DNA of 64,000 nucleotides from Bos javanicus (taxonomy: Eukaryota; Chordata; Mammalia; Artiodactyla; Bovidae): assembly GCF_032452875.1 (NCBI RefSeq), contig NW_026893636.1:796078-860077 (forward strand), given 5' to 3'. Under the pieces are notes generated by a model, which was given only the letters and a program-made list of their open reading frames with translations, had not been told where the DNA came from and did no database searches. Below are positions 10,298-25,545 of the stretch, piece after piece. Numbering within the stretch: the first letter of the stretch is position 1; every line of letters begins with the position of its first letter. Made by a program: the position numbers and the translations under genes.

Positions 10298-11612
10298 TGA
10301 TCACGTGACTGAGCATGCACTGTTCACGTGGCTGATCACACACCTATCACGTGACTGATCATGCACTGATCACGTGGCTCTCATGCACAGATCACGTGAT
10401 TGCGCATGCATTGTTCACGTAATAGTATGCACTGATCACGTGGCTTTCATGCACTGATGACGTGGGTAATCATGCACTGATCATATGACTAGTCATGCAC
10501 TGATCACGTAGCTATCTTGCACTGATCACGTGGCTGATCATACACTCATCACGGGACTGATTGTGCACTGATCAAGGCGCTATCATGCATTGATTACATG
10601 ACTCCACATGCATTGATCACGTGGATGATCATGCACTGATCACGTGACTGACCATGCACTGATCACGTGACTGATCATGCACTGATCAGGTGGCTATCAT
10701 GCACTGATCACCTGGCTATCATGCACTGATCACGTGACTGATCATGCACTCATCACGTGACTGATCATGCACTGATCACGTGTCTATCATGCACTGATCA
10801 CTTGGCTGGACATACACTGATCACGTGCCTGGGCATGCACTGATCACTTGGCTGATCATGCACTGATCACGAGACTGATCATGCACTGATCACCTGGCTA
10901 TCATGCACTGATCACGTGACTGATCATGCACTGATCACGTGACTGATCATGCACTGATCACGTGGCTATCATGCACTGATCACTTGGCTGGACATGCACT
11001 GATCACGTGGCTATCATGCACTGATCACGTGGCTGATCATGCACTGATCACGTGACTGATCATGCACTGATCACGTGTCTGATCATGCACTGGCTATCAT
11101 GCACTGCTCACGTTGGTGATCAAGCGATGATCACGCAGCTACCATGTACTGGTCACATGACTGATCATGCACTGATCACGTGACTGATCATGCAGTGATC
11201 ACGTGGCTATCATGCACTACTCACGTGGCTGATCATGCAATGATCATGTAGCTACCATGTACAGGTCACGTGAATGATCATACACCCATCAGGTGACTGA
11301 TCATGCACTGATCACGTGGCTATCATGCACTGATCACGTGGCTATCATGCACTGATCACGTGACTGATCATGCACTGATCACGTCTATATCATTCACTGA
11401 TCACATGACTGCCCATGCACTGATCACGTGGATGATCATACACTAATCATGTGACAGATCATGCACTGATCACGTGGCTGATCATGCACTGATATCGTGA
11501 CTGAGTATGGACTGATCACATGACTATCATGTAGTGATCACGTGACTTAATGACGCTGATCATGTGACTGATCATGCGCTGATCATGTTTGCTATCATAC
11601 AGTGATCATGTG

Positions 11613-11852
11613 CCTCTGGAGGCAATAAACAAAGAGCTGAGTAGGCACGTATCAAACAGTCAGCAGGCAATAATCATGGAACTCAGGTGTGAGGAATCAT
11701 GCTGCTCAACCTGCAATAATCAAGCAGCTGAGCAGGCAGGAATTACGCAGCACAGCTGGCAATTATCAAGCAGATGACAGGCAGGAATCATGCAGCTCAG
11801 CTGGCAATTGTCAAGCAGATGAGCAGACAGTAATCACGCAGCTCAGGAGGCC
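11613..11852 (+). repeat. Empty-site segment b (subtype B)
   Basis: Upstream TTTGCTATCA and internal GAGGAATCATGC define subtype B. A GATATCG marker lies exactly 122 bp upstream (11491), as in d, e and g. The right flank of the LTR-bearing units is closest to this subtype. Confidence 0.8.
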
Positions 11853-12883
11853 CAGATCACTGACTGAGCATGCACTGTTCACGTGGCTGATCATACACTG
11901 ATCACGTAACTGATCATGCACTGATCACGTGGCACTCATGCACTGATCACGTGGCTGATCATACTCTGCTCACGTAACTCATCATGTACACATCACGTGG
12001 CTATCATGCACTGCTCACGTGGCTCGTCATGGAACGATCACATAGCTACCATGTACTGGTCACGTGACTGATCATGCACAGATCACGTGGCTGATCATGC
12101 ACTGTTCACGTGACTGATCATGTACAGATCACGTGACTGATCATGCACTGAACACTTGGCTATCATGCTCTGCTCACGTGGCTGATCATGCAACGATCAC
12201 GTAGCAACCATATACTGGTCAGGTGATTGATCATGCACTGATCACATAATTGATCCTGCACTGATCACGTGGCTCATCATGCACAGATCACGTGGCTGAT
12301 CACACATGTATCACGTGACTGATCATGCACTAATCACGTGGCTCTCATGCACTGATCACGTGGCTCTCATGCACTGATCACGTGGATATCATGCACTGAT
12401 CACGTGGCTGATCACACACGTATCACATGACTGATCATGCACTGATCACGTGTCTATCATGCACTGATCACGTGGCTATCATGCACTGATCACGTGGCTG
12501 ATCATGCAATGATCACGTAGCTACCATGTACTTGTCACGTGACTCATCATGCACTGATCATGTGGATATCATGCACTGATCACGTGGCTGATCACACACC
12601 TATCACATGACTGATCCTGCACTGATCACGTGGATATCATGCACTGATCACGTGGCTGATCACACCCGTATCACGTGACTGATCATGCACTGATCACGTG
12701 ACTGATCATGCACTGCTCACGTGGCTGATCATGCAATGATCACACAGCTACCATGCACTGGTCACATGACTGATCATGCACTGATCACATAATTGATCAT
12801 GCACTGATCACGTGGCTTATCATGCATTGATCATGTGACTGATCATGTGCTGATCATGTTTGGTGTCACACACTGATCATGTG

Positions 12884-13120
12884 CCTCTGGAGGCAATGAA
12901 CATAGAGCTGAGTAGGCAGGAATCAGTCAGCAGGCTATAATCATGGAACTCAGCTCTGAATAATCATGCTGCTCAGCTGGCAATAATCAAGTAGCTGAGC
13001 AGGCAGGAATTACGCAGCACAGGTGGTAATTGTCAAGGAGATGACAGGCAGGAATCGTGCTGCTCAGCTGGAAATTGTCAAGCAGATGAGCAGACAGTAA
13101 TCACGCAGCTCAGCAGGCCC
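12884..13120 (+). repeat. Empty-site segment c (subtype A)
   Basis: GTGTCACACACTG precedes it. CTCTGAATAATCATG lacks a short stretch relative to segment a. It is followed by divergent 23-bp repeats. Confidence 0.78.
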
Positions 13121-13766
13121 TGATCACGTGACTGAGCATGCACTGTTCACTTGGCTGATCATACACTGATCACGTGACTGATCATGCACTGATCACGTGG
13201 ATATCATGCACTGATCACGTGGCTGATCATACACTGTTCACGTGTCTGACCATGCACTGATCACGTGGCTGATCATACTCTGCTCACGTAACTGATCATG
13301 CACTGATCACGTGGCTGTCATGCACTGAATACGTGGCTGAACATGCACTGTTCACGTGGCTGATCACACACCTGTCACGTGACATATCATGCACTGATTA
13401 CGTGGCACTCATGCACTGATCACGTGGCTGATCATACTCTGCTCACGTAACTCATCATGCACACATCACGTGGATATCATGCACTGCTCACGTGGCTGTC
13501 ATGGAATGATCACGTAGCTACCATATACTGGTCACGTGACTGATCATGCACAGATCACGTAAATGATCATGCACTGTTCACGTGACTGATCATGTACTGA
13601 TCACGTGACTGATCATGCACTGATCACGTGGCTGATCATGCACTGATACCGTGACTGAGCATGGACTGATCACATGACTATCATGTAGTGATCACGTGAC
13701 TTAATGGCACTGATCATGTGATTGATCATGCGCTGAGCATGTTTGCTATCATACACTGATCATGTG

Positions 13767-14008
13767 CCTCTGGAGGCAATATACAAAGAGCTGAGTAGGC
13801 ACGAATCAAACAGTCAGCAGGCAATAATCATGGAACTCAGCTGTGAGGAATCATGCTGCTCAGCTGGCAATAATCAAGCAGCTGAGCAGGCAGGAATTAC
13901 GCAGCACAGCTGGCAATTGTCAAGCAGATGACAGGCAGGAATCATGCAGCTCAGCTGGCAATTGTCAAGCAGATGAGCAGACAGTAATCACGCAGCTCAG
14001 CAGGCCCT
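13767..14008 (+). repeat. Empty-site segment d (subtype B)
   Basis: GATACCG marker at 13645, 122 bp upstream. Contains ATATACAAAGAGC in place of AATAAACAAAGAGC. Confidence 0.78.
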
Positions 14009-15493
14009 GATCACGTGACTGAGCATGCACTGTTCACGTGGATGATCATACACTGATCACGTGATTGATCATGCACTGATCACTTGGATATCATGCACTG
14101 ATCACGTGGCTGATCATACACTGTTCACGTGTCTGACCATGCACTGATCACGTGGCTGATCATACACTGCTCACGTAACTGATCATGCACTGATCACGTA
14201 ATTGATCATGCACTGATCACGTGGCTGATCATGCACTGATCACGTGGCTATCATGCACTGATCACGTGGCTGATCATGCACTGATCACGTCACTGACCAT
14301 GCACTGATCACGTGACTGATCATGCACTGATCACGTAATTGATCATGCACTGATCATTTGGCTGATCATGCACTGATCACGTGGCTGATCATGCACTGAT
14401 CACGTGATGATCATGCACTGATCACGTGGCTCTCATGCACTGCTCACGCGGCTGTTCATGCAATGATCACGTAGCTACCATGTACTGGTCACGTGAATGA
14501 TCATGCACTGATCACGTAACTGATCATGCACTGATCAGGTGACTTATCATGCACTGTTCACGTGAGTGTTCATGCACTGATCACGTGACTGATCATGCAC
14601 TGATCACGTGGCTATCATGCACGGCTCATGTGGCTGATCATGCAATGATCACCTAGCTACCATATACTGGTCACGTGACTGATCATGCACTGATCACGTA
14701 GCTATCTTGCACTGAACACTTGGCTGATCATACACTCATCACGGGACTGATCGTGCACTGATCACGGCACTATCATGCATTGACTACATGACTCACATGC
14801 ACTGATCACGTGGATGATCATGCACTTATCACGTGACTGACCATGCACTGATCACGTGACTGATCATGCACTGATCAAATGGCTGATCATGCACTGATCA
14901 CGTGGCTATCATGCACTGATCACGTGGCTGGACATACACTGATCACGTGCCTGGTCATGCACTGATCACGTGGCTGATCATGCACTGATCACGTGACTGA
15001 TCATGCACTGATCTCGTGTCTGATCATGCACTGATCACGTGGCTATCATGCACTGCTCACGTGGCTGATCATGCGATGATCAGGCAGCTACCATGTACTG
15101 GTCACATGACTGATCATGCACTGATCACGTGGCTATCATGCACTATCACGTGGCTGATCATGCAATGATCATGTAGCTACCATGTACCGGTCAGGTGACT
15201 GATCATACACCCATTAGGTGACGGATCATGCACTGATCACGTCGCTGATCATACACTGATCACCTGCCTGGTCATGCACAGATCACGTGACAAATCATGA
15301 ACTGATCACATAGCTATCATGAAATGATCACCTGGCTGATCATGCACTTTTCACGTGGCTGATCATGCACTGATACCGTGACTAAGCATGGACTGATCAC
15401 ATGACTATCATGTAGTGATCACGTGACTTAATGGCTCTGATCATGTGACTGATCATGCGCTGATCATGTTTGCTATCATACACTGATCATTTG

Positions 15494-15734
15494 CCTCTGG
15501 AGGCAATAAACAAAGAGCTGAGTAGGCACGAATCAAACAGTCAGCAGGCAATAATCATGGAACTCAGCTGTGAGGAATCATGCTGCTCAGCTGGCAATAA
15601 TCAAGCAGCTGAGCAGGCAGGAATTACGCAGCACAGCTGGCAATTGTCAAGCAGATGACAGGCAGGCATCATGCAGCTCAGCTGGCAATTGTCAAGCAGA
15701 TGAGCAGACAGTAATCACGCAGCTCAGCAGGCCC
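15494..15734 (+). repeat. Empty-site segment e (subtype B)
   Basis: GATACCG marker at 15372. The flank is ATCATTTGCCTCTGG, one change from the usual ATCATGTGCCTCTGG. It ends GGCCCTTATCACG. Confidence 0.78.
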
Positions 15735-16926
15735 TTATCACGTGACTGAGCAGGCACTATTCACGTGGCTGATCATACACTGATCACGTGATGATCATGC
15801 ACTGATCACTTGGTATCATGCACTGATCACGTGGCTGATCATACACTGTTCACGTGTCTGACCATGCACTGATCACGTGGCTGATCATACACTGCTCAGG
15901 TAACTGATCATGCACTGATCACGTGGCTATCATGCACTGATCACGTGGCTGATCATACACTGTTCACATGGCTGACCATGCACTGATCACGTGGCTGATC
16001 ATGCACTGCTCACGTAACTAATCATGCACGGATCACGTGGCTATCATGCACTGAATACGTGGCTGAACATGCACTGATCACGTGGCTGATCACACACCTG
16101 CCACATGACATATCATGCACTGATCACGTGGCTGATCATACTCTGCTCACGTAACTCATCATGCACATATCACGTTTCTATCATGCACTGCTCACGTGGC
16201 TGATCATGGAATGATCACGTAGCTACCATATACTGGTCACGTGACTGATCATGCACAGATCACGTAAATGATCATGCACTGATCACGTGACTGATCATGT
16301 ACTGATCACGTGACAAATCATGCACTGATCACATGGCTGATCATGCACTGATCACGTGATTGATCATGCACTTATCATTTGGTTGATCATGCACTGATAA
16401 CGTGGCTGATCATACACTGATCACGTGACTGATCATGCACTGATCACGTGACTGATCATGCACTGATCACGTGGCTATCATGCACTGATCCCTTGGCTGG
16501 TCATGCACTGATCACTTGACTGAACATGCACTGTTCACGTGACTGATCATGTACAGATCACGTGAATAATCATGAAGTGATCACGTGGCTATCCTGCACT
16601 GATCACGTGGATATCATGCACTGATCACGTGGCTGATCATGCAGTGATCACGTGGCTACCATGCACTGGTCACGTGACTGATCATGCACTGATCACTAAT
16701 TGATCATGCACTGATCAAGTGACTGATCATGCACTGATCACGTGGCTATCATGCACTGATCACGTGCCTGATCATGCACTGATCACGCAGCTACCATGTA
16801 CTGGTCACATGACTGATCATGCACTGATCACATAATTGATCATGCACTGACCACCTGGCTAATCATGCATTGATCATGTGACTGGTCATGTGCTGATCAT
16901 GTTTGGTGTCACACACTGATCATGTG

Positions 16927-17163
16927 CCTCTGGAGGCAATGAACATAGAGCTGATTAGGCAGGAATCAGAGAGCAGGCTATAATAATGGAACTCAGCTCT
17001 GAGAAATCATGCTGCTCAGTTGGCAATAATCAAGTAGATGAGCAGGCAGGAATTACGCAGCACAGGTGGCAATTGTCAAGCAGATGACAGGCAGGAATCG
17101 TGCAGCTCAGCTGGCAATTGTCAAGCAGATGAACAGACGGTAATCACGCAGCTCAGCAGGCCC
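16927..17163 (+). repeat. Empty-site segment f (subtype A)
   Basis: Carries GAGCTGATTAGG and TCAGAGAGCAGG changes. Beyond it the 23-bp repeats become much more uniform. Confidence 0.78.
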
Positions 17164-18378
17164 TGATCACGTGACTGAGCATGCACTGTTCACGTGGCTG
17201 ATCACACACTGATCACGTGACTGATCATGCACTGATCACGTGACTGATCATGCACTGATCACGTGGCTGATCATGCACTGATCACGTGGCTGATCATGCA
17301 CTGATCACGGGACTGATCATGCACTGATCACGGCACTATCATGCATTGACTACATGACTACACATGCACTGATCACGTGGATGATCATGCACTGATCACG
17401 TGACTGATCATGCACTGATCACGTGACTGATCATGCACTGATCACGTGGCTGATCATGCACTGATCACGTGGCTATCATGCACTGATCACGTGGCTGACA
17501 TACACTGATCACGTGCCTGATCATGCACTGATCACGTGGCTGATCATGCACTGATCACGTGACTGATCATGCACTGATCACGTGGCTGATCATGCACTGA
17601 TCACGTGGCTATCATGCACTGATCACGTGGCTGATCATGCATGATCACGCAGCTACCATGTACTGGTCACGTGACTGATCATGCACTGATCACGTGACTG
17701 ATCATGCACTGATCACGTGGCTATCATGCACTGATCACGTGGCTGATCATGCACTGATCACGTAGCTACCATGTACTGGTCACGTGACTGATCATGCACT
17801 GATCACGTGACTGATCATGCACTGATCACGTGGCTGATCATGCACTGATCACGTGGCTGATCATGCACTGATCACGTGGCTGATCATGCACTGATCACGT
17901 GGCTATCATGCACTGATCACGTGGCTGATCATGCACTGATCACATGCCTGATCATGCACTGATCACATGACTGATCATGCACTGATCACGTGACTGATCA
18001 TGCACTGATCACGTGGCTATCATGCACTACTCACGTGGCTGATCATGCAATGATCATGTAGCTACCATGTACTGGTCACGTGACTGATCATACACCCATC
18101 AGGTGACTGATCATGCACTGATCACGTGGCTGATCATGCACTGATCACCTGACTGATCATGCACTGATCACGTGACAAATCATGCACTGATCACATGGCT
18201 ATCATGAACTGATCACCTGGCTGATCATGCACTGATCACGTGGCTGATCATGCACTGATACCGTGACTGAGCATGGACTGATCACATGACTATCATGTAG
18301 TGATCACGTGACTTAATGGCGCTGATCATGTGACTGATCATGCGCTGATCATGTTTGCTATCATACACTGATCATGTG

Positions 18379-18619
18379 CCTCTGGAGGCAATAAACAAAG
18401 AGCTGAGTAGGCACGAATCAAACAGTCAGCAGGCAATAATCATGGAACTCAGGTGTGAGGAATCATGCTGCTCAGCTGGCAATAATCAAGCAGCTGAGCA
18501 GGCAGGAATTACGCAGCACAGCTGGCAATTGTCAAGCAGATGACAGGCAGGAATCGTGCAGCTCAGCTGGCAATTGTCAAGCAGATGAGCAGACAGTAAT
18601 CACGCAGCTCAGCAGGCCC
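18379..18619 (+). repeat. Empty-site segment g (subtype B)
   Basis: GATACCG marker at 18257, 122 bp upstream. Contains the GGTGTGAGGAATC variant also seen in segments b and i. Confidence 0.78.
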
Positions 18620-20181
18620 TGATCACGTGACTGAGCATGCACTGTTCACGTGGCTGATCATACACTGATCACGTGATGATCATGCACTGATCACGTGGCT
18701 GATCATACACTGATCACGTGTCTGACCATGCACTGATCACGTGGCTGATCATACACTGCTCAGGTAACTGATCATGCACTGATCACGTGGCTATCATGCA
18801 CTGATCACGTGGCTGAACATGCACTGTTCACGTGGCTGATCACACACCTGTCAGGTGACATATCATGCACTGATCACGTGGCACTCATGCACTGATCACG
18901 TGGCTAATCATACTCTGCTCACGTAACTGATCATGCACACATCACGTGGCTATCATGCACTGCTTACGTGGCTCGTCATGGAATGATCACGTAGCTACCA
19001 TATACTGGTCACGTGACTCTTCATGCACAGATCACGTAAATGATCATGCACTGTTCAATTTACTGATCATGTACTGATCACGTGACTGATCATGCACTGA
19101 TCACGTGGCTATCATGCTCTGCTCACGTGGCTGATCATGCAAGGATCACGTAGCAACCATGTACTGGTCTCGTGACTGATCATGCACTGATCACGTAATT
19201 GATCCTGCACTGATCACGGGGCTCATCATGCACTGATCACGTGGCTGATCACACATGTATCACGTGACTGATCATGCACTGATCACGTGGCTCTCATGCA
19301 CTAATCACGTGGCTATCATGCACTGATCACGTGGATATCATGCACTGATCACGTGGCTGATCATGCACTGATCACGTAGCTACCATGCACTGATCACGTG
19401 ACTGATCATGCACTGATCACGTGGCTGATCATGCACTGATCACGTGGCTGATCATGCACTGATCACGTGGCTGATCACACATGATCACGTGACTGATCAT
19501 GCACTGATCACGTGGCTATCATGCACTGATCACGTGGCTGATCATGCAATGATCACGTAGCTATCATGCACTGTCACGTGACTGATCATGCACTGATCAC
19601 GTAATGATCATGCACTGATCACGTGGCTGATCATGCACTGATCACGTGGCTGATCATGCACTGATCACGTGACTGATCATGCACTGATCACGTGACTGAT
19701 CATGCACTGATCACGTGGCTATCATGCACTGATCACGTGGCTGATCATGCACTGATCACGTGGCTGATCACACACTATCACGTGACTGATCATGCACTGA
19801 TCACGTGGCTATCATGCACTGATCACGTGGCTATCATGCACTGATCACGTGGCTGATCATGCAATGATCACGTAGCTACCATGCACTGGTCACGTGACTG
19901 ATCATGCACTGATCAGGTGACTGATCATGCACTGATCACGTGACTGATCATGCACTGATCACGTGACTGATCATGCACTGATCACGTGACTGATCATGCA
20001 CTGATCACGTGGCTATCATGCACTGATCACGTGGCTGATCATGCACTGATCACGCAGCTACCATGCACTGATCACATGACTGATCATGCACTGATCACAT
20101 GATTGATCATGCACTGATCACGTGGCTTATCATGCACTGATCATGTGCTGATCATGTTTGGTGTCATACACTGATCATGTG

Positions 20182-20419
20182 CCTCTGGAGGCAATGAACA
20201 AAGAGCTGAGTAGGCAGGAAACAGTCAGCAGGCAATAATCATGGAACTCAGCTCTGAGAAATCATGCTGCTCAGCTGGCAATAATCTAGCAGATGAGCAG
20301 GCAGGAATTACGCAGCACAGCTGGCAATTGTCAAGCAGATGACAGGCAGGAATCGTGCAGCTCAGCTGGCAATTGTCAAGCAGATGAGCAGACAGTAATC
20401 TCGCAGCTCAGCAGGCCCT
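20182..20419 (+). repeat. Empty-site segment h (subtype A)
   Basis: GAACAAAGAGC and GGAAACAGTCAGC variants. The next diverged segment is 5.1 kb away, the second-longest gap in the block. Confidence 0.78.
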
Positions 20420-23400
20420 GATCACGTGACTGAGCATGCACTGTTCACGTGGCTGATCACACACTGATCACGTGACTGATCATGCACTGATCATGTGACT
20501 GATCATGCACTGATCACGTGGCTATCATGCACTGATCACGTGGCTGACATGCACTGATCACGTGCCTGATCATGCACTGATCACGTGGCTGATCATGCAC
20601 TGATCACGTGACTGATCATGCACTGATCACGTGGCTGATCATGCACTGATCACGTGGCTATCATGCACTGATCACGTGGCTGATCATGCATGATCACGCA
20701 GCTACCATGCACTGATCACGTGACTGATCATGCACTGATCACGTGACTGATCATGCACTGATCACGTGGCTATCATGCACTATCACGTGGCTGATCATGC
20801 AATGATCACGTAGCTTCATGTACTGGTCACGTGACTGATCATGCACTGATCACGTGACTGATCATGCACTGATCACGTGGCTGATCATGCACTGATCACG
20901 TGGCTGATCATGCACTGATCACGTGGCTGATCATGCACTGATCACGTGACTGATCATGCACTGATCACGTGGCTATCATGCACTGATCACGTGGCTGATC
21001 ATGCACTGATCACGTGGCTGATCATGCACTGATCACGTGACTGATCATGCACTGATCACGTGACTGATCATGCACTGATCACGTGGCTATCATGCACTGA
21101 TCACGTGGCTGATCATGCACTGATCACGTGACTGATCATGCACTGATCACGTGACTGATCATGCACTGATCACGTAACTGATCATGCACTGATCACGTGG
21201 CTGATCATGCACTGATCACGTGGCTGATCATGCACTGATCACGTGATGATCATGCACTGATCACGTGGCTATCATGCACTGATCACGTGACTGATCATGC
21301 ACTGATCACGTGGCTATCATGCACTGATCACGTGGCTGATCATGCACTGATCACGTGACTGATCATGCACTGATCACGGGCTATCATGCACTGACACATG
21401 ACTGATCATGCACTGATCACGTGGCTGATCATGCACTGATCACGTGGCTATCATGCACTGATCACGTGGCTGATCATGCACTGATCACGTAGCTACCATG
21501 CACTGATCACGTGACTGATCATGCACTGATCACGTGGCTGATCATGCACTGATCACGTGACTGATCATGCACTGATCACGTGACTGATCATGCACTGATC
21601 ACGTGACTGATCATGCACTGATCACGTGACTGATCATGCACTGATCACGTGGCTATCATGCACTGATCACGTGGCTGATCATGCAATGATCACGTAGCTA
21701 CCATGCACTGATCACGTGACTGATCATGCACTGATCACGTAATTGATCATGCACTGATCACGTGACTGATCATGCACTGATCACGTGACTGATCATGCAC
21801 TGATCACGTGGCTATCATGCACTGATCACGTGGCTGATCATGCACTGATCACGTAGCTACCATGCACTGATCACGTGACTGATCATGCACTGATCACGTA
21901 ACTGATCATGCACTGATCACGTGGCTGATCATGCACTGATCACGTGGCTGATCATGCACTGATCACGTGACTGATCATGCACTGATCACGGGACTGATCA
22001 TGCACTGATCACGTGGCTGATCATGCACTGATCACGTGACTGATCATGCACTGATCACGTGGCTGATCATGCACTGATCACGTGGCTATCATGCACTGAT
22101 CACGTGGCTGATCATGCAATGATCACGTAGCTACCATGTACTGATCACGTGACTGATCATGCACTGATCACGTGACTGATCATGCACTGATCACGTGGCT
22201 ATCATGCACTGATCACGTGACTGATCATGCACTGATCACGTGACTATCATGCACTGATCACGTGGCTGATCATGCACTGATCACGTGGCTGATCATGCAC
22301 TGATCACGTGACTGATCATGCACTGATCACGTGACTGATCATGCACTGATCACGTGGCTATCATGCACTGATCACGTGGCTGATCATGCACTGATCACGT
22401 GACTGATCATGCACTGATCACGTGGTATCATGCACTGATCACGTGGCTGATCATGCACTGATCACGTGACTGATCATGCACTGATCACGTGGCTGATCAT
22501 GCACTGATCACGTGACTGATCATGCACTGATCACGTGGCTATCATGCACTGATCACGTGGCTATCATGCACTGATCACGTGGCTGATCATGCACTGATCA
22601 CGTGCCTGATCATGCACTGATCACGTGACTGATCATGCACTGATCACGTGGCTATCATGCACTGATCACGTGGCTGATCATGCACTGATCACGTAGCTAT
22701 CATGCACTGATCACGTGACTGATCATGCACTGATCACGTAACTGATCATGCACTGATCACGTGGCTGATCATGCACTGATCACGTGACTGATCATGCACT
22801 GATCACGTGACTGATCATGCACTGATCACGTGGCTATCATGCACTGATCACGTGGCTGATCATGCACTGATCACGTGACTGATCATGCACTGATCACTGG
22901 CTATCATGCACTGATCACGTGGCTATCATGCACTGATCACGTGGCTGATCATGCACTGATCACGTGACTGATCATGCACTGATCATGTCTATATCATGCA
23001 CTGATCACGTGACTGATCATGCACTGATCACGTGGCTGATCATGCACTGATCACGTGACTGATCATGCACTGATCACGTGGCTGATCATGCACTGATCAC
23101 GTGGCTGATCATACATGATCACGTGACTGATCATGCACTGATCACGTGGCTGATCATGCACTGATCACGTGGCTGATCATGCACTGATCACGTGACTGAT
23201 CATGCACTGATCACGTGGCTATCATGCACTGATCACGTGGCTGATCATGCACTGATCACGTGACTGATCATGCACTGATCACGTGGCTGATCATGCACTG
23301 ATCACGTAACTGATCATGCACTGATCACGTGGCTGATCATGCACTGATCACGTGGCTGATCATGCAATGATCACGTAGCTATCATGCACTGATCACGTGA

Positions 23401-25305
23401 CTGATCATGCACTGATCACGTGACTGATCATGCACTGATCACGTGACTGATCATGCACTGATCACGTGACTGATCATGCACTGATCACGTGGCTGATCAT
23501 GCACTGATCACGTGACTGATCATGCACTGATCACGTGGCTGATCATGCACTGATCACGTGGCTATCATGCACTGATCACGTGGCTGATCATGCACTGATC
23601 ACGTAGCTATCATGCACTGATCACGTGACTGATCATGCACTGATCACGTGACTGATCATGCACTGATCACGTGGCTATCATGCACTGATCACGTAGCTAC
23701 ATGCACTGATCACGTGACTGATCATGCACTGATCAGTGACTGATCATGCACTGATCACGTGGCTATCATGCACTGATCACGTGGCTGATCATGCACTGAT
23801 CACGTGCCTATCATGCACTGATCACGTGACTGATCATGCACTGATCACGTGGCTATCATGCACTGATCACGTGGCTGATCATGCACTGATCACGTGGCTG
23901 ATCATGCACTGATCACGTGCTGATCATGCACTGATCACGTGGCTATCATGCACTGATCACGTGGCTGATCATGCACTGATCATGTAGCTAACATGCACTG
24001 ATCACGTGACTGATCATGCACTGATCACGTAATTGATCATGCACTGATCACGTGGCTGATCACACTGATCACGTGACTGATCATGCACTGATCACGTGGC
24101 TATCATGCACTGATCACGTGGCTGATCATGCACTGATCACGTGGCTATCATGCACTGATCACGTGACTGATCATGCACTGATCACGTGGCTATCATGCAC
24201 TGATCACGTGGCTGATCATGCACTGATCACGTAGCTACCATGCACTGTCACGTGACTGATCATGCACTGATCACGTGACTGATCATGCACTGATCACGTG
24301 GCTGATCACACATGATCACGTGACTGATCATGCACTGATCACGTGGCTATCATGCACTGATCACGTTGCTATCATGCACTGATCACGTGGCTATCATGCA
24401 CTGATCACGTGGCTGATCACACACTGATCACGTGACTGATCATGCACTGATCACGTGGCTATCATGCACTGATCACGGGCTATCATGCACTGATATCATG
24501 CACTGATCACGTGGCTGATCATGCACTATCACGTGACTGATCATGCACTGATCACGTGGCTATCATGCACTGATCACGTGGCTATCATGCACTGATCACG
24601 TGGCTGATCATGCACTGATCACGTAGCTACCATGTACTGTCACGTGACTGATCATGCACTGATCACGTAATTGATCATGCACTGATCACGTGGCTGATCA
24701 TGCACTGATCACGTGACTGATCATGCACTGATCACGTGGCTGATCATGCACTGATCACGTGGCTATCATGCACTGATCACGTGGCTATCATGCACTGATC
24801 ACGTGGCTGATCACACACTGATCACGTGACTGATCATGCACTGATCACGTGGCTATCATGCACTGATCACGTGGCTGATCATGCACTGATCACGTGGCTA
24901 TCATGCACTGATCACGTGGCTGATCACACACGATCACGTGACTGATCATGCACTGATCACGTGACTGATCATGCACTGATCACGTGGCTATCATGCACTG
25001 ATCACGTGGCTATCATGCACTGATCACGTGGCTGATCATGCACTGATCACGTGACTGATCATGCACTGATCACGTGGCTATCATGCACTGATCACGTGGC
25101 TGATCATGCACTGATCACGTGGCTGATCATGCACTGATCACGTGACTGATCATGCACTGATCACGTGGCTGATCATGCACTGATACCGTGACTGATCATG
25201 CACTGATCACATGACTGATCATGCACTGATCACGTGACTGATCATGCACTGATCATGTGACTGATCATGCGCTGATCATGTTTGCTATCATACACTGATC
25301 ATGTG

Positions 25306-25545
25306 CCTCTGGAGGCAATAAACAAAGAGCTGAGTAGGCACGAATCAAAAGTCAGCAGGCAATAATCATGGAACTCAGGTGTGAGGAATCATGCTGCTCA
25401 GCTGGCAATAATCAAGCAGCTGAGCAGGCAGGAATTACGCAGCACAGCTGGCAATTGTCAAGCAGATGACAGGCAGGAATCGTGCAGCTCAGCTGGCAAT
25501 TGTCAAGCAGATGAGCAGACAGTAATCACGCAGCTCAGCAGGCCC
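25306..25545 (+). repeat. Empty-site segment i (subtype B)
   Basis: GATACCG marker at 25182, but the repeats just upstream have lost the usual subtype B variants and read as consensus 23-mers. Contains CAAAAGTCAGC with a short deletion. Confidence 0.78.

Noticed and set aside
24052..24234. Low-complexity frame of HALITWLSCTDHV repeats
   Set aside because: Translation of tandem 22/23-mers that happen to lack stops; not a protein.
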